A stretch of 64,000 nt of DNA, taken from positions 186,001 to 250,000 of the forward strand of contig NZ_WKJD01000019.1 in the NCBI RefSeq assembly GCF_009674665.1, in the 5' to 3' direction. The position numbers and the translations under genes are program-made. Origin of the DNA: Agromyces kandeliae (lineage in GTDB: Bacteria > Actinomycetota > Actinomycetes > Actinomycetales > Microbacteriaceae). Below, in pieces: positions 18,619 through 26,505 of this stretch. A model generated the notes under the pieces. It searched no databases, was not told the origin of the DNA, and saw only the letters and a list, made by a program, of their open reading frames with translations. The stretch's first letter is position 1. Every line of letters starts with the position of its first letter.

Positions 18619-20570
18619 GCGAACAGGTCGTCCCTGGTGGTCACCTGACGGCGATCGGCGATCGCGTCGAGGATCCGGCGCTCGGCGTCGGCGATCGGCA
18701 CGCCGTTCTCCTGCGTGCCGTCGCGGAAGCGGAAGCTCACCGTCTCGCCGGTGCGGTCGTTCTCGCCCGCGATGAGCTGGATCGGCACCTTCTGCGTGGT
18801 GTGGGTGCGGATCTTCTTCTGCATGCGGTCGTCGCTGGTGTCGAGCTCGGTGCGCACGCCCGCACCCGCGAGCTGCGTGAGGATGCCGCCGAGGTAGGGC
18901 GCGTACTCGTCGGCGACCGGGATTCCGACGACCTGCACCGGCGAGAGCCAGAGCGGGAACGCCCCCGCGTAGTGCTCGGTGAGCACCCCGAAGAAGCGCT
19001 CGATCGACCCGAACTTCGCCGAGTGGATCATGACCGGCTGCTGGTGCGTGCCGTCGGCGGCCGTGTACTCGAGGCCGAAGCCCTCGGGCTGGTTGAAGTC
19101 GTACTGGATGGTCGACATCTGCCAGGTGCGGCCGATGGCGTCGCGGGCCTGCACGGAGATCTTCGGGCCGTAGAACGCCGCGCCGCCCGGGTCCATCACG
19201 AGCTCGAGCCCGGACGCCTCGGCGACGTCGCGCAGCACGTTCGTCGCGACCTCCCACTGCTCGTCGGTGCCCTTGAACTTGTCGGAGTCGGCATCGCGAG
19301 TGGAGAGCTCGAGGTAGTAGTCGTCGAGGCCGAAGTCGCGGAGCAGGCCCAGCACGAAGTTCAGCAGGTGCTCGATCTCGGCGGGCGCCTGCTCGGGCGT
19401 GACGTAGCTGTGCGAGTCGTCCTGGGTGAGGCCGCGCACGCGGGTGAGGCCCTGCACCACACCGGACTTCTCGTAGCGGTACACGGTGCCGAACTCGAAG
19501 AACCGCAGCGGGAGTTCGCGGTAGGAGCGCCCGCGCGAGCGGTAGATGAGGTTCTGCATCGGGCAGTTCATCGCCTTGAGGTAGTACTCGCTGTTCTCGA
19601 GCTCCATCGGCGGGAACATCGTGTCCTTGTAGTACGGCAGGTGCCCGGACAGCTCGAAGACATGCGCCTTCGTGATGTGCGGCGTCGAGACGTACTGGAA
19701 GCCCTCCTCGATGTGGCGCCGGCGGACGTAGTCCTCCATCTCGCGCTTGATCACACCGCCCTTGGGGTGGAAGACGGGCAGGCCCGAACCGATCTCGTCG
19801 GGGAAGCTGAAGAGGTCGAGCTCGACGCCGAGCTTGCGGTGGTCGCGGCGGGCCGCCTCTTCGAGCCGGTGCTGGTACGCGCGCAGCTCGTCCTTGGTCG
19901 GCCAGGCCGTGCCGTAGATGCGCTGCAGCTGCGGGTTCTTCTCCGACCCGCGCCAGTAGGCCGCGGCGACGCGCATGAGCGCCCATCCGTTGCCGATCAT
20001 CCGGGTGCTCGGCAGGTGCGGGCCCCGGCAGAGGTCCTTCCAGGCGACCTCGCCGGTCTTCGGGTCGACGTTGTCGTAGATCGTGAGCTCGGCGCCGCCG
20101 ACCTCGACCGACTCGTTGTCGTCCTGGCCGGCCTCGCCGCCGGTGGGGTGGCCCTTGAGCCCGATGAGCTCCAGCTTGTACGGCTCGGCGGCGAGTTCCG
20201 CGCGGGCCTCGTCGTCGGTCACGACGCGCCGGACGAAGCGCTGGCCCGAGCGGATGATCCGCGCCATCTCCTTGTCGAGGACCTTGAGGTCCTCGGGCGT
20301 GAACGGCTCGGCGACGTCGAAGTCGTAGTAGAAGCCGTCGGTCACGGGCGGCCCGATGCCGAGCTTCGCGTCGGGGTTGACCTTCTGCACGGCCTGCGCG
20401 AGCACGTGGGCGGTCGAGTGGCGGAGGATCGCGAGTCCGTCGGGCGAGTCGATCGTGACGGGCTCGACGACGTCGGTGTCGCCCACCGTCGTCGCGAGGT
20501 CCTTCAGCTCGCCGTTGACGCGCATCGCGACAACGGATCGATCGGTGAAGAGCTCGAAGCCGTCGGCCAA
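18615..20570 (-). CDS. thrS: Threonine--tRNA ligase
   Basis: About 651 aa. The N-terminal TGS domain is followed by the editing domain with [12 protein letters not shown] and FYYDFD, and then the class II catalytic core. The zinc ligands fit C in MNCPMQN, H in DDSHSYV and H in [11 protein letters not shown]. The C-terminal anticodon-binding domain begins near [13 protein letters not shown] 20570 is preferred because GGGGAG lies 9 bases upstream; GTG 20606 is possible but has no ribosome-binding site. The stop overlaps the HIT gene start, so the two are coupled. Confidence 0.95.
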   Translation of the reverse strand: MADGFELFTDRSVVAMRVNGELKDLATTVGDTDVVEPVTIDSPDGLAILRHSTAHVLAQAVQKVNPDAKLGIGPPVTDGFYYDFDVAEPFTPEDLKVLDKEMARIIRSGQRFVRRVVTDDEARAELAAEPYKLELIGLKGHPTGGEAGQDDNESVEVGGAELTIYDNVDPKTGEVAWKDLCRGPHLPSTRMIGNGWALMRVAAAYWRGSEKNPQLQRIYGTAWPTKDELRAYQHRLEEAARRDHRKLGVELDLFSFPDEIGSGLPVFHPKGGVIKREMEDYVRRRHIEEGFQYVSTPHITKAHVFELSGHLPYYKDTMFPPMELENSEYYLKAMNCPMQNLIYRSRGRSYRELPLRFFEFGTVYRYEKSGVVQGLTRVRGLTQDDSHSYVTPEQAPAEIEHLLNFVLGLLRDFGLDDYYLELSTRDADSDKFKGTDEQWEVATNVLRDVAEASGLELVMDPGGAAFYGPKISVQARDAIGRTWQMSTIQYDFNQPEGFGLEYTAADGTHQQPVMIHSAKFGSIERFFGVLTEHYAGAFPLWLSPVQVVGIPVADEYAPYLGGILTQLAGAGVRTELDTSDDRMQKKIRTHTTQKVPIQLIAGENDRTGETVSFRFRDGTQENGVPIADAERRILDAIADRRQVTTRDDLFA

Positions 20571-20703
20571 GTGGATCCACTCCCCTGCTGTGTGAGACGC
20601 AACCACTCAACTGTAGTCGCGCCCGGGAGGCCCTCGGCACGGGACGCCCGGTGGTCCCATCGGATCCGGCGATCGCCCACCGGACTGACCTGCGGGCTCG
20701 CGC

Positions 20704-21768
20704 TCAGCGATCGACGGGCTCGCTCGGCATGTCCGCCGCCGCGATGCCGAACTCGTCGGTGAACGCGCCGACGGCCGGCACGAAGTCGACGACGAGCGCC
20801 GATCGTGAGAGCCCCACGCGGAGGTTGCCCCACGACGGCTCTGCATTCGCCCCCGACCAGGCGACGAAGTAGCCCGCCTCCCGGTCGCCGGAGTGGACGT
20901 CGCGCAGTGCCGTGCCCCCCGTGCCGACCGTGACGAACACCGTTCCTGCGCCCTGTTCGAGATGATCACCGTCGTCGACGATGCAGTCCACGGCGATCTC
21001 GTCCGGAGCGATCGAATCGCAGCGCGGGCCGTGCCCGAGCTGGGCGGTGCGCTGGTACAGGTGCTCATGGCCGCTGATCACGAGATCCGCCCCCGCCGAG
21101 ACCAGCAGGTCTGCGATCTCGGGGCCCGGGTCGCACTCGTAGTTGCCGACCGAGAGGCACGGCTTGTGCATCCCGACGATCACCCAGGGAATGCCGGACG
21201 TCCGCGCACCCTCGATCGCCCGCCGGGTCCACGCCGAACGCTCGCTGCCGTCGGCGTACGACCACGAGCCGTCGTCGAACGTGATGCCCGGGGAGATCAT
21301 CACGAGTCGCGCGAGTGGGGCGCCAGCGGGCACGTCCACGTAGTACCGGCGTGCGTACTCGCCCACCATCCCGGGCAGCCGCTCGGGGAGGCACTCGGCG
21401 AACGCGTCGATATGGCCGTCGAGCCCATCGGACTCGTGATTTCCGGCGATGAGCTGGACGGGGAATCCCGCCCCGACGTGCCCGGCCACGAACTCGCACC
21501 ATGCCGGCTCGTCCCCCGGGTCGCCGTACGAGAGGTCGCCGAGGGCGATGTGGAACTCGGCGTCGAGGGCGGGGATCTGAGCGAGCGTCGCCGCGGCTTC
21601 CGGCGTCGTCCCGATGTCCCCGGAGGCCGTGAATGCGATCTCAGCGGCAGGGTGCTCCTCGAACGCCCGCTGGTCCGGCGCCGGCGGTCCGGCGCACGCG
21701 CCGAGCAGGATGAGTCCGGCGACACCCATCATGGATGCCGCGGTCCCGCGATATCGGACCTCGGCCAC
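20704..21768 (-). CDS. Lipoprotein metallophosphoesterase, purple-acid-phosphatase-like
   Basis: About 354 aa, predicted to be exported and lipid-anchored: a basic start, a short hydrophobic stretch and the lipobox LLGAC with C25. The phosphoesterase metal motifs appear in order: SGDIG, GDLSYGD, GNHESDG, GMHKPC and SGHEHLYQR. That order and spacing is like purple acid phosphatases, so it probably hydrolyses phosphomonoesters outside the membrane. GTG 21768 gives a plausible signal peptide; ATG codons further in (about residue 13) are alternatives. It is divergent from the GH87 gene across a 287-bp gap. Confidence 0.8.
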   Translation of the reverse strand: MAEVRYRGTAASMMGVAGLILLGACAGPPAPDQRAFEEHPAAEIAFTASGDIGTTPEAAATLAQIPALDAEFHIALGDLSYGDPGDEPAWCEFVAGHVGAGFPVQLIAGNHESDGLDGHIDAFAECLPERLPGMVGEYARRYYVDVPAGAPLARLVMISPGITFDDGSWSYADGSERSAWTRRAIEGARTSGIPWVIVGMHKPCLSVGNYECDPGPEIADLLVSAGADLVISGHEHLYQRTAQLGHGPRCDSIAPDEIAVDCIVDDGDHLEQGAGTVFVTVGTGGTALRDVHSGDREAGYFVAWSGANAEPSWGNLRVGLSRSALVVDFVPAVGAFTDEFGIAAADMPSEPVDR

Positions 21769-22055
21769 GCTCCACTGTATGACTTCGGCGACCGACGTCC
21801 CCGGAACTCGGGTCGGCGGCTGCGATGCGTCCGAACGGACGCCCGCTTGCGTCGGCGGATGCAAGGAGGGGCGTGCAGCCGTCATGGATTGCAGTCACTT
21901 GCGCAGTGTTCTGCAAGAACACGATTTTCCCACGACATTTCTTCGCATCGTCTTGTGACCCGGTTCCACGGCGGCATAGCCTCGCCACACCCGAGGGCAC
22001 CGCGACGCCCCCGCTGTGCCCGCAGCCGTGCACCACGAGAGGAATCGAGTCGACG
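21769..22055. promoter_or_regulatory. Divergent intergenic region, phosphoesterase / GH87 enzyme
   Basis: This 287-bp gap is less GC-rich in its middle. A TTGTGA (21953-21958) and TAGCCT (21977-21982) pair with an 18-base spacer is the best promoter for the GH87 gene. AGAGGAA upstream of the ATG can serve as the ribosome-binding site. A perfect palindrome at 21906-21922 is listed separately. I see no small gene here. Confidence 0.4.
21906..21922. promoter_or_regulatory. Perfect 7-3-7 palindrome, candidate operator of the GH87 gene
   Basis: GTGTTCT-GCA-AGAACAC is a perfect inverted repeat about 30 bp upstream of the candidate -35 of the GH87 gene and about 140 bp upstream of the phosphoesterase start. 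It does not match the usual LacI-family sugar operator. Confidence 0.45.
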
Positions 22056-24116
22056 ATGACACGTCCCACGCTCCCCGTCCCGCCGCCGCCGCGCAGGCTG
22101 CTCCCGAGACACGGCCGTGCGCCACTCGCCGTCGCAGCGCTCGCGGCGCTCGCGGTCGGCACCGCGATCCTCGGCCCGACACCGGCATCGGCCGCCCCGG
22201 CGCCCGTCGTCACGCGCGCCGCGCTCGACCCCGCGCTGGTCTCCGGGCGCGGCGCCGACGTGCCATTCCTCGAACAGGAGGCCGAGCATGCCGCCACGTC
22301 CGGCGAGGTGATCGGCCCCGACCGGACGGCGTACACGCTCGAAGCCGAGGCATCGGGTCGCTCCGCGGTGCGACTGGAGCCCGGCGACCACGTCGAGTTC
22401 ACGCTCCCCGAGGCCGCGAACGCGATCACCGTGCGCTACAGCATCCCGGACGCCCCGGGCGGGGGCGGGATCACCGCACCGCTCGAGGTCTCCATCGACG
22501 GCGGAGAGCCCACGACCATGACGCTGACGTCCGAGTACTCGTGGCTCTACAACCAGTACCCGTTCACCAACGACCCCGACGCCGGTCTCCTGCACCCCGA
22601 CTGGTGGATCACCGAGTGCGGCTGCGTGCCCGGGGAGGCCTACGAGGTCGAGACGCCGTTCCGGCCGATGCACTTCTACGACGAGCAGCGGATGCTCCTG
22701 GGCGAGACGGCACCGGCCGGCTCCGCCATCCGGCTCACCGCGCCGGAGGACACGGAGGCCGCGTGGACCGTCATCGACCTTCTCGACTCCGAGCTCGTCG
22801 CACCGCCCGCGACGGAACCGGCCGGTTCGGTCAGCGTCGTGAAGTTCGGCGCCGACCCCGACGGCGTACGCGACTCCGCACCGGCGTTCCGCACCGCGAT
22901 CCGGTGGGCCCAGCGACACGGCCTCGAGGTGTTCATCCCCGCCGGCGAGTTCCGGGTCAGCGAGCACCTCATCGTCGACGACGTGACGATCCGCGGGGCG
23001 GGCAACTGGCACTCGGTCGTGTTCGGCGAGGAGGTGGCGTTGAAGAAGCCGTCCCCCGATGGGTCCGTGCACACCGGCATCGGCTTCTACGGCAGGGATG
23101 CCGCCGACGGCGGCAGCTCGAACGTGCACCTGTCGGACTTCGCGATCCGTGGCGACGTGCGCGAACGGATCGACACCGACCAGGTCAACGGCGTCGGCGG
23201 CGCGATGAGCGACTCCACGATCGAGCGCCTGCACATCGAGCACACGAAGGTCGGCCTGTGGTTCGACGGGCCCATGGACGGGGTCGCCGTCCGCGACAAC
23301 GTCATCGTGGACCAGATCGCGGACGGCCTCAACTTCCACACGGGCGTCACGAACTCGATCGCGGAAGGCAACTTCGTCCGGAACACCGGCGACGACGGGC
23401 TGGCGATGTGGTCGGAGGGCATCCCGAACACGGGCAACGCGTTCGCGCGGAACACCGTGCAGACGCCGACGCTCGCCAACGGCATCGCGATCTACGGCGG
23501 CGCCGACACGACGGTCGAGGGCAACCTCGTCGCCGATCCCATCCGCGAGGGCAGCGCGCTGCACGCGGGCTCCCGCTTCGGCGCGGAGCCGTTCACGGGT
23601 TCGCTCGAGTTCACCGACAACACGACCGTGCGCGCGGGCACCTACGAATTGAACTGGAACATCGGCCTCGGCGCGATCTGGCTCTACGCGCTCGACCGAT
23701 CGATCGACCAGGCCGACATCCGTGTGACCGGGGACCACTACCTCGACAGCACGTACAACGCGATCATGCTGGTCTCGGACTGGCCGGTGAAGGATCAGGT
23801 CTCGATCTCGGGCGTGCACTTCGCCGACGTGCGCGTCGACGGGACGGGGACGTCGGTGGTGAGCGCGAGGGTCGTCGGCTCCGCCTCCTTCGAGAACGTG
23901 GATGCCCGCAACGTCGGCGCGGTCGGCGTGAACAACTGCGGCTCGTTCAACTTCACGCCCGCGGGCAGCGAGTTCTCGCTCGTCGACCTCGGCGGCAACG
24001 ACTCGAGCGGCGTGAACACGACGGGTCCCTGGCTCGCGCCGTGGGAACTGCCGAACACGATCACGTGCGACGACCGCCCGCCGGTCGTCGCACCGCCGGC
24101 CCCGTCCGCTTGGTGA
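22056..24116 (+). CDS. Secreted GH87-type mycodextranase/alpha-1,3-glucanase-like hydrolase
   Basis: A 686-aa secreted enzyme. The signal peptide ends near ASA at 44-46. A CBM35-like beta-sandwich of the mycodextranase type follows (about 60-215; it starts LEQEAEHAA). From about 255 (VVKFGADPDGVRDSAPAF) to about 600 there is a right-handed beta-helix. The GH87 catalytic neighbourhood is visible: VDQIADGLNFHTG followed by RNTGDDGLAMWSE, with three aspartates in the expected pattern. It probably cleaves alpha-1,3 linkages in fungal cell-wall glucan or nigeran. ATG 22056 is preferred because it opens the signal peptide. The C-terminus has no sortase or cell-wall anchor. Confidence 0.85.
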   Translation: MTRPTLPVPPPPRRLLPRHGRAPLAVAALAALAVGTAILGPTPASAAPAPVVTRAALDPALVSGRGADVPFLEQEAEHAATSGEVIGPDRTAYTLEAEASGRSAVRLEPGDHVEFTLPEAANAITVRYSIPDAPGGGGITAPLEVSIDGGEPTTMTLTSEYSWLYNQYPFTNDPDAGLLHPDWWITECGCVPGEAYEVETPFRPMHFYDEQRMLLGETAPAGSAIRLTAPEDTEAAWTVIDLLDSELVAPPATEPAGSVSVVKFGADPDGVRDSAPAFRTAIRWAQRHGLEVFIPAGEFRVSEHLIVDDVTIRGAGNWHSVVFGEEVALKKPSPDGSVHTGIGFYGRDAADGGSSNVHLSDFAIRGDVRERIDTDQVNGVGGAMSDSTIERLHIEHTKVGLWFDGPMDGVAVRDNVIVDQIADGLNFHTGVTNSIAEGNFVRNTGDDGLAMWSEGIPNTGNAFARNTVQTPTLANGIAIYGGADTTVEGNLVADPIREGSALHAGSRFGAEPFTGSLEFTDNTTVRAGTYELNWNIGLGAIWLYALDRSIDQADIRVTGDHYLDSTYNAIMLVSDWPVKDQVSISGVHFADVRVDGTGTSVVSARVVGSASFENVDARNVGAVGVNNCGSFNFTPAGSEFSLVDLGGNDSSGVNTTGPWLAPWELPNTITCDDRPPVVAPPAPSAW

Positions 24117-24117
24117 G

Positions 24118-24152
24118 CGGTGCGGGCGCGCGCATGCCGCGCGCCCGCACCG
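24118..24152 (+). terminator. Intrinsic terminator after the GH87 gene
   Basis: A perfect 15-bp stem (24118-24132 with 24138-24152) and a 5-base loop start 2 bases after the stop codon. Confidence 0.75.
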
Positions 24153-24236
24153 TCGTGATCCGCCTGCCCGGGTCTCTCACGACCCCCGAACCGGGACGTT
24201 GCAGCGGCGACGTGATCGCTGCCACGCTGCTCGCGG

Positions 24237-24258
24237 GAGGAGATACCGAGGTCTCCTC
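24237..24258 (+). promoter_or_regulatory. Leader hairpin upstream of the lysyl oxidase gene
   Basis: GAGGAGA (24237-24243) and TCTCCTC (24252-24258) form a 7-bp stem 18 bases before the ATG. The arm GAGGAG looks like a Shine-Dalgarno that the hairpin sequesters. The probable working ribosome-binding site is the GGAG at 24266-24269. The role is unproven. Confidence 0.35.
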
Positions 24259-24276
24259 AGGATCTGGAGCGTGGTC

Positions 24277-25131
24277 ATGAATCGCACCGCCCTGCTTCAC
24301 GCCGTCGCCGCCGTCGCCGCGGTGATCCTGGTCGCCGCGGGAGGCGCGGCGGCACAGGCCCACGACGACGACCCGATCGAATTGCCGACTGGCGCGCTGC
24401 TGCCAGACGTCATCGAGGAAGTCCCCCACCACCTGCAGATCCAGAACACGCAGCAGCGCGAATCGCTGCGGTTCTCCACGACCCACATCAACATCGGCGA
24501 GGGCAACCTCCAGATCCGGGGAGGCGGCCAGGTCGAGCCGTGCGAGATCGACGGCCAGGTGTACGACGAGTGCACGATCGCGACCCAGGAGATCCTCGAC
24601 GCGAACGGCGACGTGGTCGCCACGCACGACGCCGGCGCGGCCGTCTTCCATCCCCAGCACAACCACTGGCACCAGTCGGCGGTGGCGCTCTTCGACATCC
24701 GGAGCCCCGGCCCCGGCCAGGTCACCGGCGACCCCGCAGAGATGACGAGGATCTGGTCCGAGGGAGTGAAGATCACCTTCTGCTTCGTCGACATCGAGTT
24801 CATCGGCGAGACGGGAGCCCTCAAGAAGGAGAAGCCGCGGACGTACTTCGAATGCAACGGGGACCTGCAGGGACTCGCCTCCTGGTGGGCGGACTCCTAC
24901 CACCAATCGACGCCGCTGCAGGAGCTCGACGTGACGGACATTCCGGACGGCGAGTACTACCTCACGCACCTCGCCGATCCCGACGACCACTGGATCGAGT
25001 CCGACGAGACCAACAACTTCACCTGGGTGAAGTTCCGTCTCACGAGGACGAGTGCGAACGCGAAGGTCGAGGTGCTCGACCACTCGCCGTGCATCCCCGA
25101 GGTGATCTGCGGCTTCGGCGGCAACCCCTGA
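24277..25131 (+). CDS. Secreted lysyl oxidase family protein
   Basis: A 284-aa exported protein with a signal peptide (about 1-28) and a lysyl-oxidase fold. The copper-binding cluster HPQHNHWH supplies H125, H128, H130 and H132. K165 in GVKITFC and Y208 in WADSYHQ align by eye with the lysine and tyrosine that form the lysine tyrosylquinone cofactor in animal lysyl oxidases, so it is probably an active copper amine oxidase acting on primary amines outside the cell. The natural substrate is unknown. The ATG has GGAG 7 bases upstream. It lies between the GH87 gene and a tRNA cluster. Confidence 0.85.
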   Translation: MNRTALLHAVAAVAAVILVAAGGAAAQAHDDDPIELPTGALLPDVIEEVPHHLQIQNTQQRESLRFSTTHINIGEGNLQIRGGGQVEPCEIDGQVYDECTIATQEILDANGDVVATHDAGAAVFHPQHNHWHQSAVALFDIRSPGPGQVTGDPAEMTRIWSEGVKITFCFVDIEFIGETGALKKEKPRTYFECNGDLQGLASWWADSYHQSTPLQELDVTDIPDGEYYLTHLADPDDHWIESDETNNFTWVKFRLTRTSANAKVEVLDHSPCIPEVICGFGGNP

Positions 25132-25143
25132 GTCGCAGCAACG

Positions 25144-25175
25144 ACGAAGGCCCCGGCAGTTGCCGGGGCCTTCGT
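25144..25175. terminator. Bidirectional terminator between lysyl oxidase gene and tRNA cluster
   Basis: A perfect 15-bp stem (25144-25158 with 25161-25175) and a 2-base spacer lie 12 bases after the lysyl oxidase stop and just beyond the 3' end of tRNA-Val. It can stop transcription from both sides. Confidence 0.75.
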
Positions 25176-25180
25176 GCTGG

Positions 25181-25252
25181 TGGGCGATACTGGGATCGAA
25201 CCAGTGACCTCTTCCGTGTCAGGGAAGCGCGCTACCGCTGCGCCAATCGCCC
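25181..25252 (-). tRNA. tRNA-Val (GAC)
   Basis: The acceptor stem GGGCGAT pairs with ATCGCCC. The anticodon stem CTTCC/GGAAG encloses loop CTGACAC with anticodon GAC, reading GUC. The T-arm has GGTTCGATCC. The discriminator base is A and CCA is not encoded. It is the third gene of a Gly-Cys-Val operon. Confidence 0.96.
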
Positions 25253-25284
25253 GGGGTGTGAGTGAGTTCCAGGAACTCGTCTCG

Positions 25285-25355
25285 AGGTGGATACGGGATT
25301 CGAACCCGTGTATACGGCTTTGCAGGCCGCTGCCTCGCCTCTCGGCCAATCCACC
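25285..25355 (-). tRNA. tRNA-Cys (GCA)
   Basis: The acceptor stem GGTGGAT pairs with ATCCACC. The anticodon loop CTGCAAA gives GCA. The discriminator is U, the identity base for Cys. It is the middle gene of the Gly-Cys-Val operon. Confidence 0.96.
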
Positions 25356-25407
25356 GTTGCTTGGGTTCACCACCAAAGAACAAACCGGCTTGCGCCGGCT
25401 TGGTCAG

Positions 25408-25480
25408 AGCGGATGACGAGACTCGAACTCGCGACCCTCACCTTGGCAAGGTGATGCGCTACCAACTGCGCCACATCCGC
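25408..25480 (-). tRNA. tRNA-Gly (GCC)
   Basis: The acceptor stem GCGGATG pairs with CATCCGC. The anticodon stem TCACC/GGTGA encloses loop TTGCCAA with anticodon GCC. The T-loop has GTTCGAGTC. It is the first gene of the operon, 28 bases downstream of the candidate promoter. Confidence 0.96.
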
Positions 25481-25507
25481 GTTGCTCGCATTTCTGCGTG
25501 CAGAAAG

Positions 25508-25537
25508 ACAATAACCGATCCCGTGAACGAATGACAA
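25508..25537 (-). promoter_or_regulatory. Promoter of the tRNA Gly-Cys-Val operon
   Basis: On the minus strand TTGTCA and TATTGT are separated by 18 bases, close to a standard housekeeping promoter and about 25 bp upstream of tRNA-Gly. It stands out in this GC-rich background. Confidence 0.6.
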
Positions 25538-25727
25538 ACTGAGCCCCTCGCGCCCACGGTTCCGGCCGGTCACGGGGCCAATCGAGCCGAGCATCCCGGG
25601 CGTGTCGCGGTCGCGAGCGGCCCTCCCGCGACCCATGAGCGCGCGACTCGCACCGTGGGTTCCGGGCCCTCGCACCGGCCCGCCCCGACCCCCGCGCGCC
25701 GATGTGCAATCGACCCGCTGCGTGGGC

Positions 25728-25733
25728 TAGTAT
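25728..25733 (+). promoter_or_regulatory. Candidate -10 of the tRNA-Val (CAC) gene
   Basis: TAGTAT lies 38 bases before the tRNA, with TGCAAT 17 bases further upstream as a weak -35. Confidence 0.45.
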
Positions 25734-25771
25734 CGAGTCCGCGGTCGCGATCCCATCGGGTCCGCCAAGAT

Positions 25772-25844
25772 GGGCGATTGGCGCAGCTGGTAGCGCGCTT
25801 CCTTCACACGGAAGAGGTCGTCGGTTCGAGCCCGGCATCGCCCA
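25772..25844 (+). tRNA. tRNA-Val (CAC)
   Basis: The acceptor stem GGGCGAT pairs with ATCGCCC. The anticodon loop TTCACAC gives CAC, reading GUG. The discriminator is A, and CCA follows in the DNA at 25845-25847. It is close in sequence to the tRNA-Val (GAC) gene about 0.5 kb away on the other strand. Confidence 0.96.
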
Positions 25845-25850
25845 CCACCA

Positions 25851-25882
25851 CGAAACGCCCCCGGTCCACCGGGGGCGTTTCG
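25851..25882 (+). terminator. Terminator of tRNA-Val (CAC)
   Basis: A perfect 14-bp stem (25851-25864 with 25869-25882) and a TCCA loop follow the tRNA by 6 bases. It ends 20 bases from the stop of the convergent PemK/MazF-like gene and may serve both. Confidence 0.75.
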
Positions 25883-25902
25883 AACGTCCGGGGTCGCTCT
25901 CC

Positions 25903-26463
25903 TCATCCCCACCCGTAGCGAGTGGCGAGCGCATCCACCACGCGCCCGTACCGCTCGGCGTCGAGCGACGCCGCCTCACGCCGCATCCCCTCGGTGTGCA
26001 CGAGGAAGACCCGGTCGATCCGCACCCAACTCGGGCGGCCCTCGCCGTCCCACGCGCCTGCGCCGAGCGCGACCGCGTCGCCGTTCCCGTCCTGCGGCCG
26101 GCTCGTGAGCTGCACCGCCAGGAACCGACCCTCGCTTCCCGCCGCGACGACGACGACCGGTCGGTCCTTGCCCCGCCCGTCCCGTTCCTCGTAGGGCACC
26201 CACGTCCACACGACCTCGCCGGGGTCCGGTTCGCCGTCGCGCTCCGGCGCATAGGCGAACCGGACGCGTCGCACGGCTGCGGGATCCAGCTCGGTCGTCG
26301 CCGACGGGCCGCGGCGCCCCGGCCAGTCCTCGCCGTCATCGGTGCGGGGCCGCGACGCGGCATCCGCCATCGGAGCGGGTCGGGCGGGGTCACCGCCCGA
26401 CGGGGTCGGGAACGAGCGGATGACACGCCTGAGGGCGGTGAGGAAGCGGCGGGTGTCAGGCAC
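25903..26463 (-). CDS. Type II toxin PemK/MazF family-like protein (solitary)
   Basis: A 186-aa protein. Residues 65-186 resemble the PemK/MazF fold found across Actinobacteria: VRRVRFAYAPERDGEPDPGE, the WVPYEERDGRGKDRPVVVVA strand pair, and LAVQLTSRP. The first 60 residues are a low-complexity Pro/Arg/Asp-rich extension not seen in classical MazF (about 110 aa). No small antitoxin gene lies on either side, so either the antitoxin is elsewhere or the protein is no longer a toxin. It starts with GTG 26463. Confidence 0.7.
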   Translation of the reverse strand: MPDTRRFLTALRRVIRSFPTPSGGDPARPAPMADAASRPRTDDGEDWPGRRGPSATTELDPAAVRRVRFAYAPERDGEPDPGEVVWTWVPYEERDGRGKDRPVVVVAAGSEGRFLAVQLTSRPQDGNGDAVALGAGAWDGEGRPSWVRIDRVFLVHTEGMRREAASLDAERYGRVVDALATRYGWG

Positions 26464-26505
26464 ACCCGCACACTACCCTCACCGCCCTCGCGGTGATCGC
26501 AGGGA

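Noticed and set aside
18052-20640. A single 862-residue HIT fusion protein running back through thrS
   Set aside because: The upstream part is an out-of-frame reading of thrS; the HIT gene has its own ATG overlapping the thrS stop.
21882-23819. 645-residue minus-strand open frame opposite the GH87 gene
   Set aside because: It has no recognisable domain and runs through the upstream region; the GH87 reading has a signal peptide and catalytic residues.
25181-25844. Attachment-site repeats from the matching tRNA-Val sequences
   Set aside because: The matches are two genuine isoacceptor tRNAs in inverted orientation, with no integrase or element between them.
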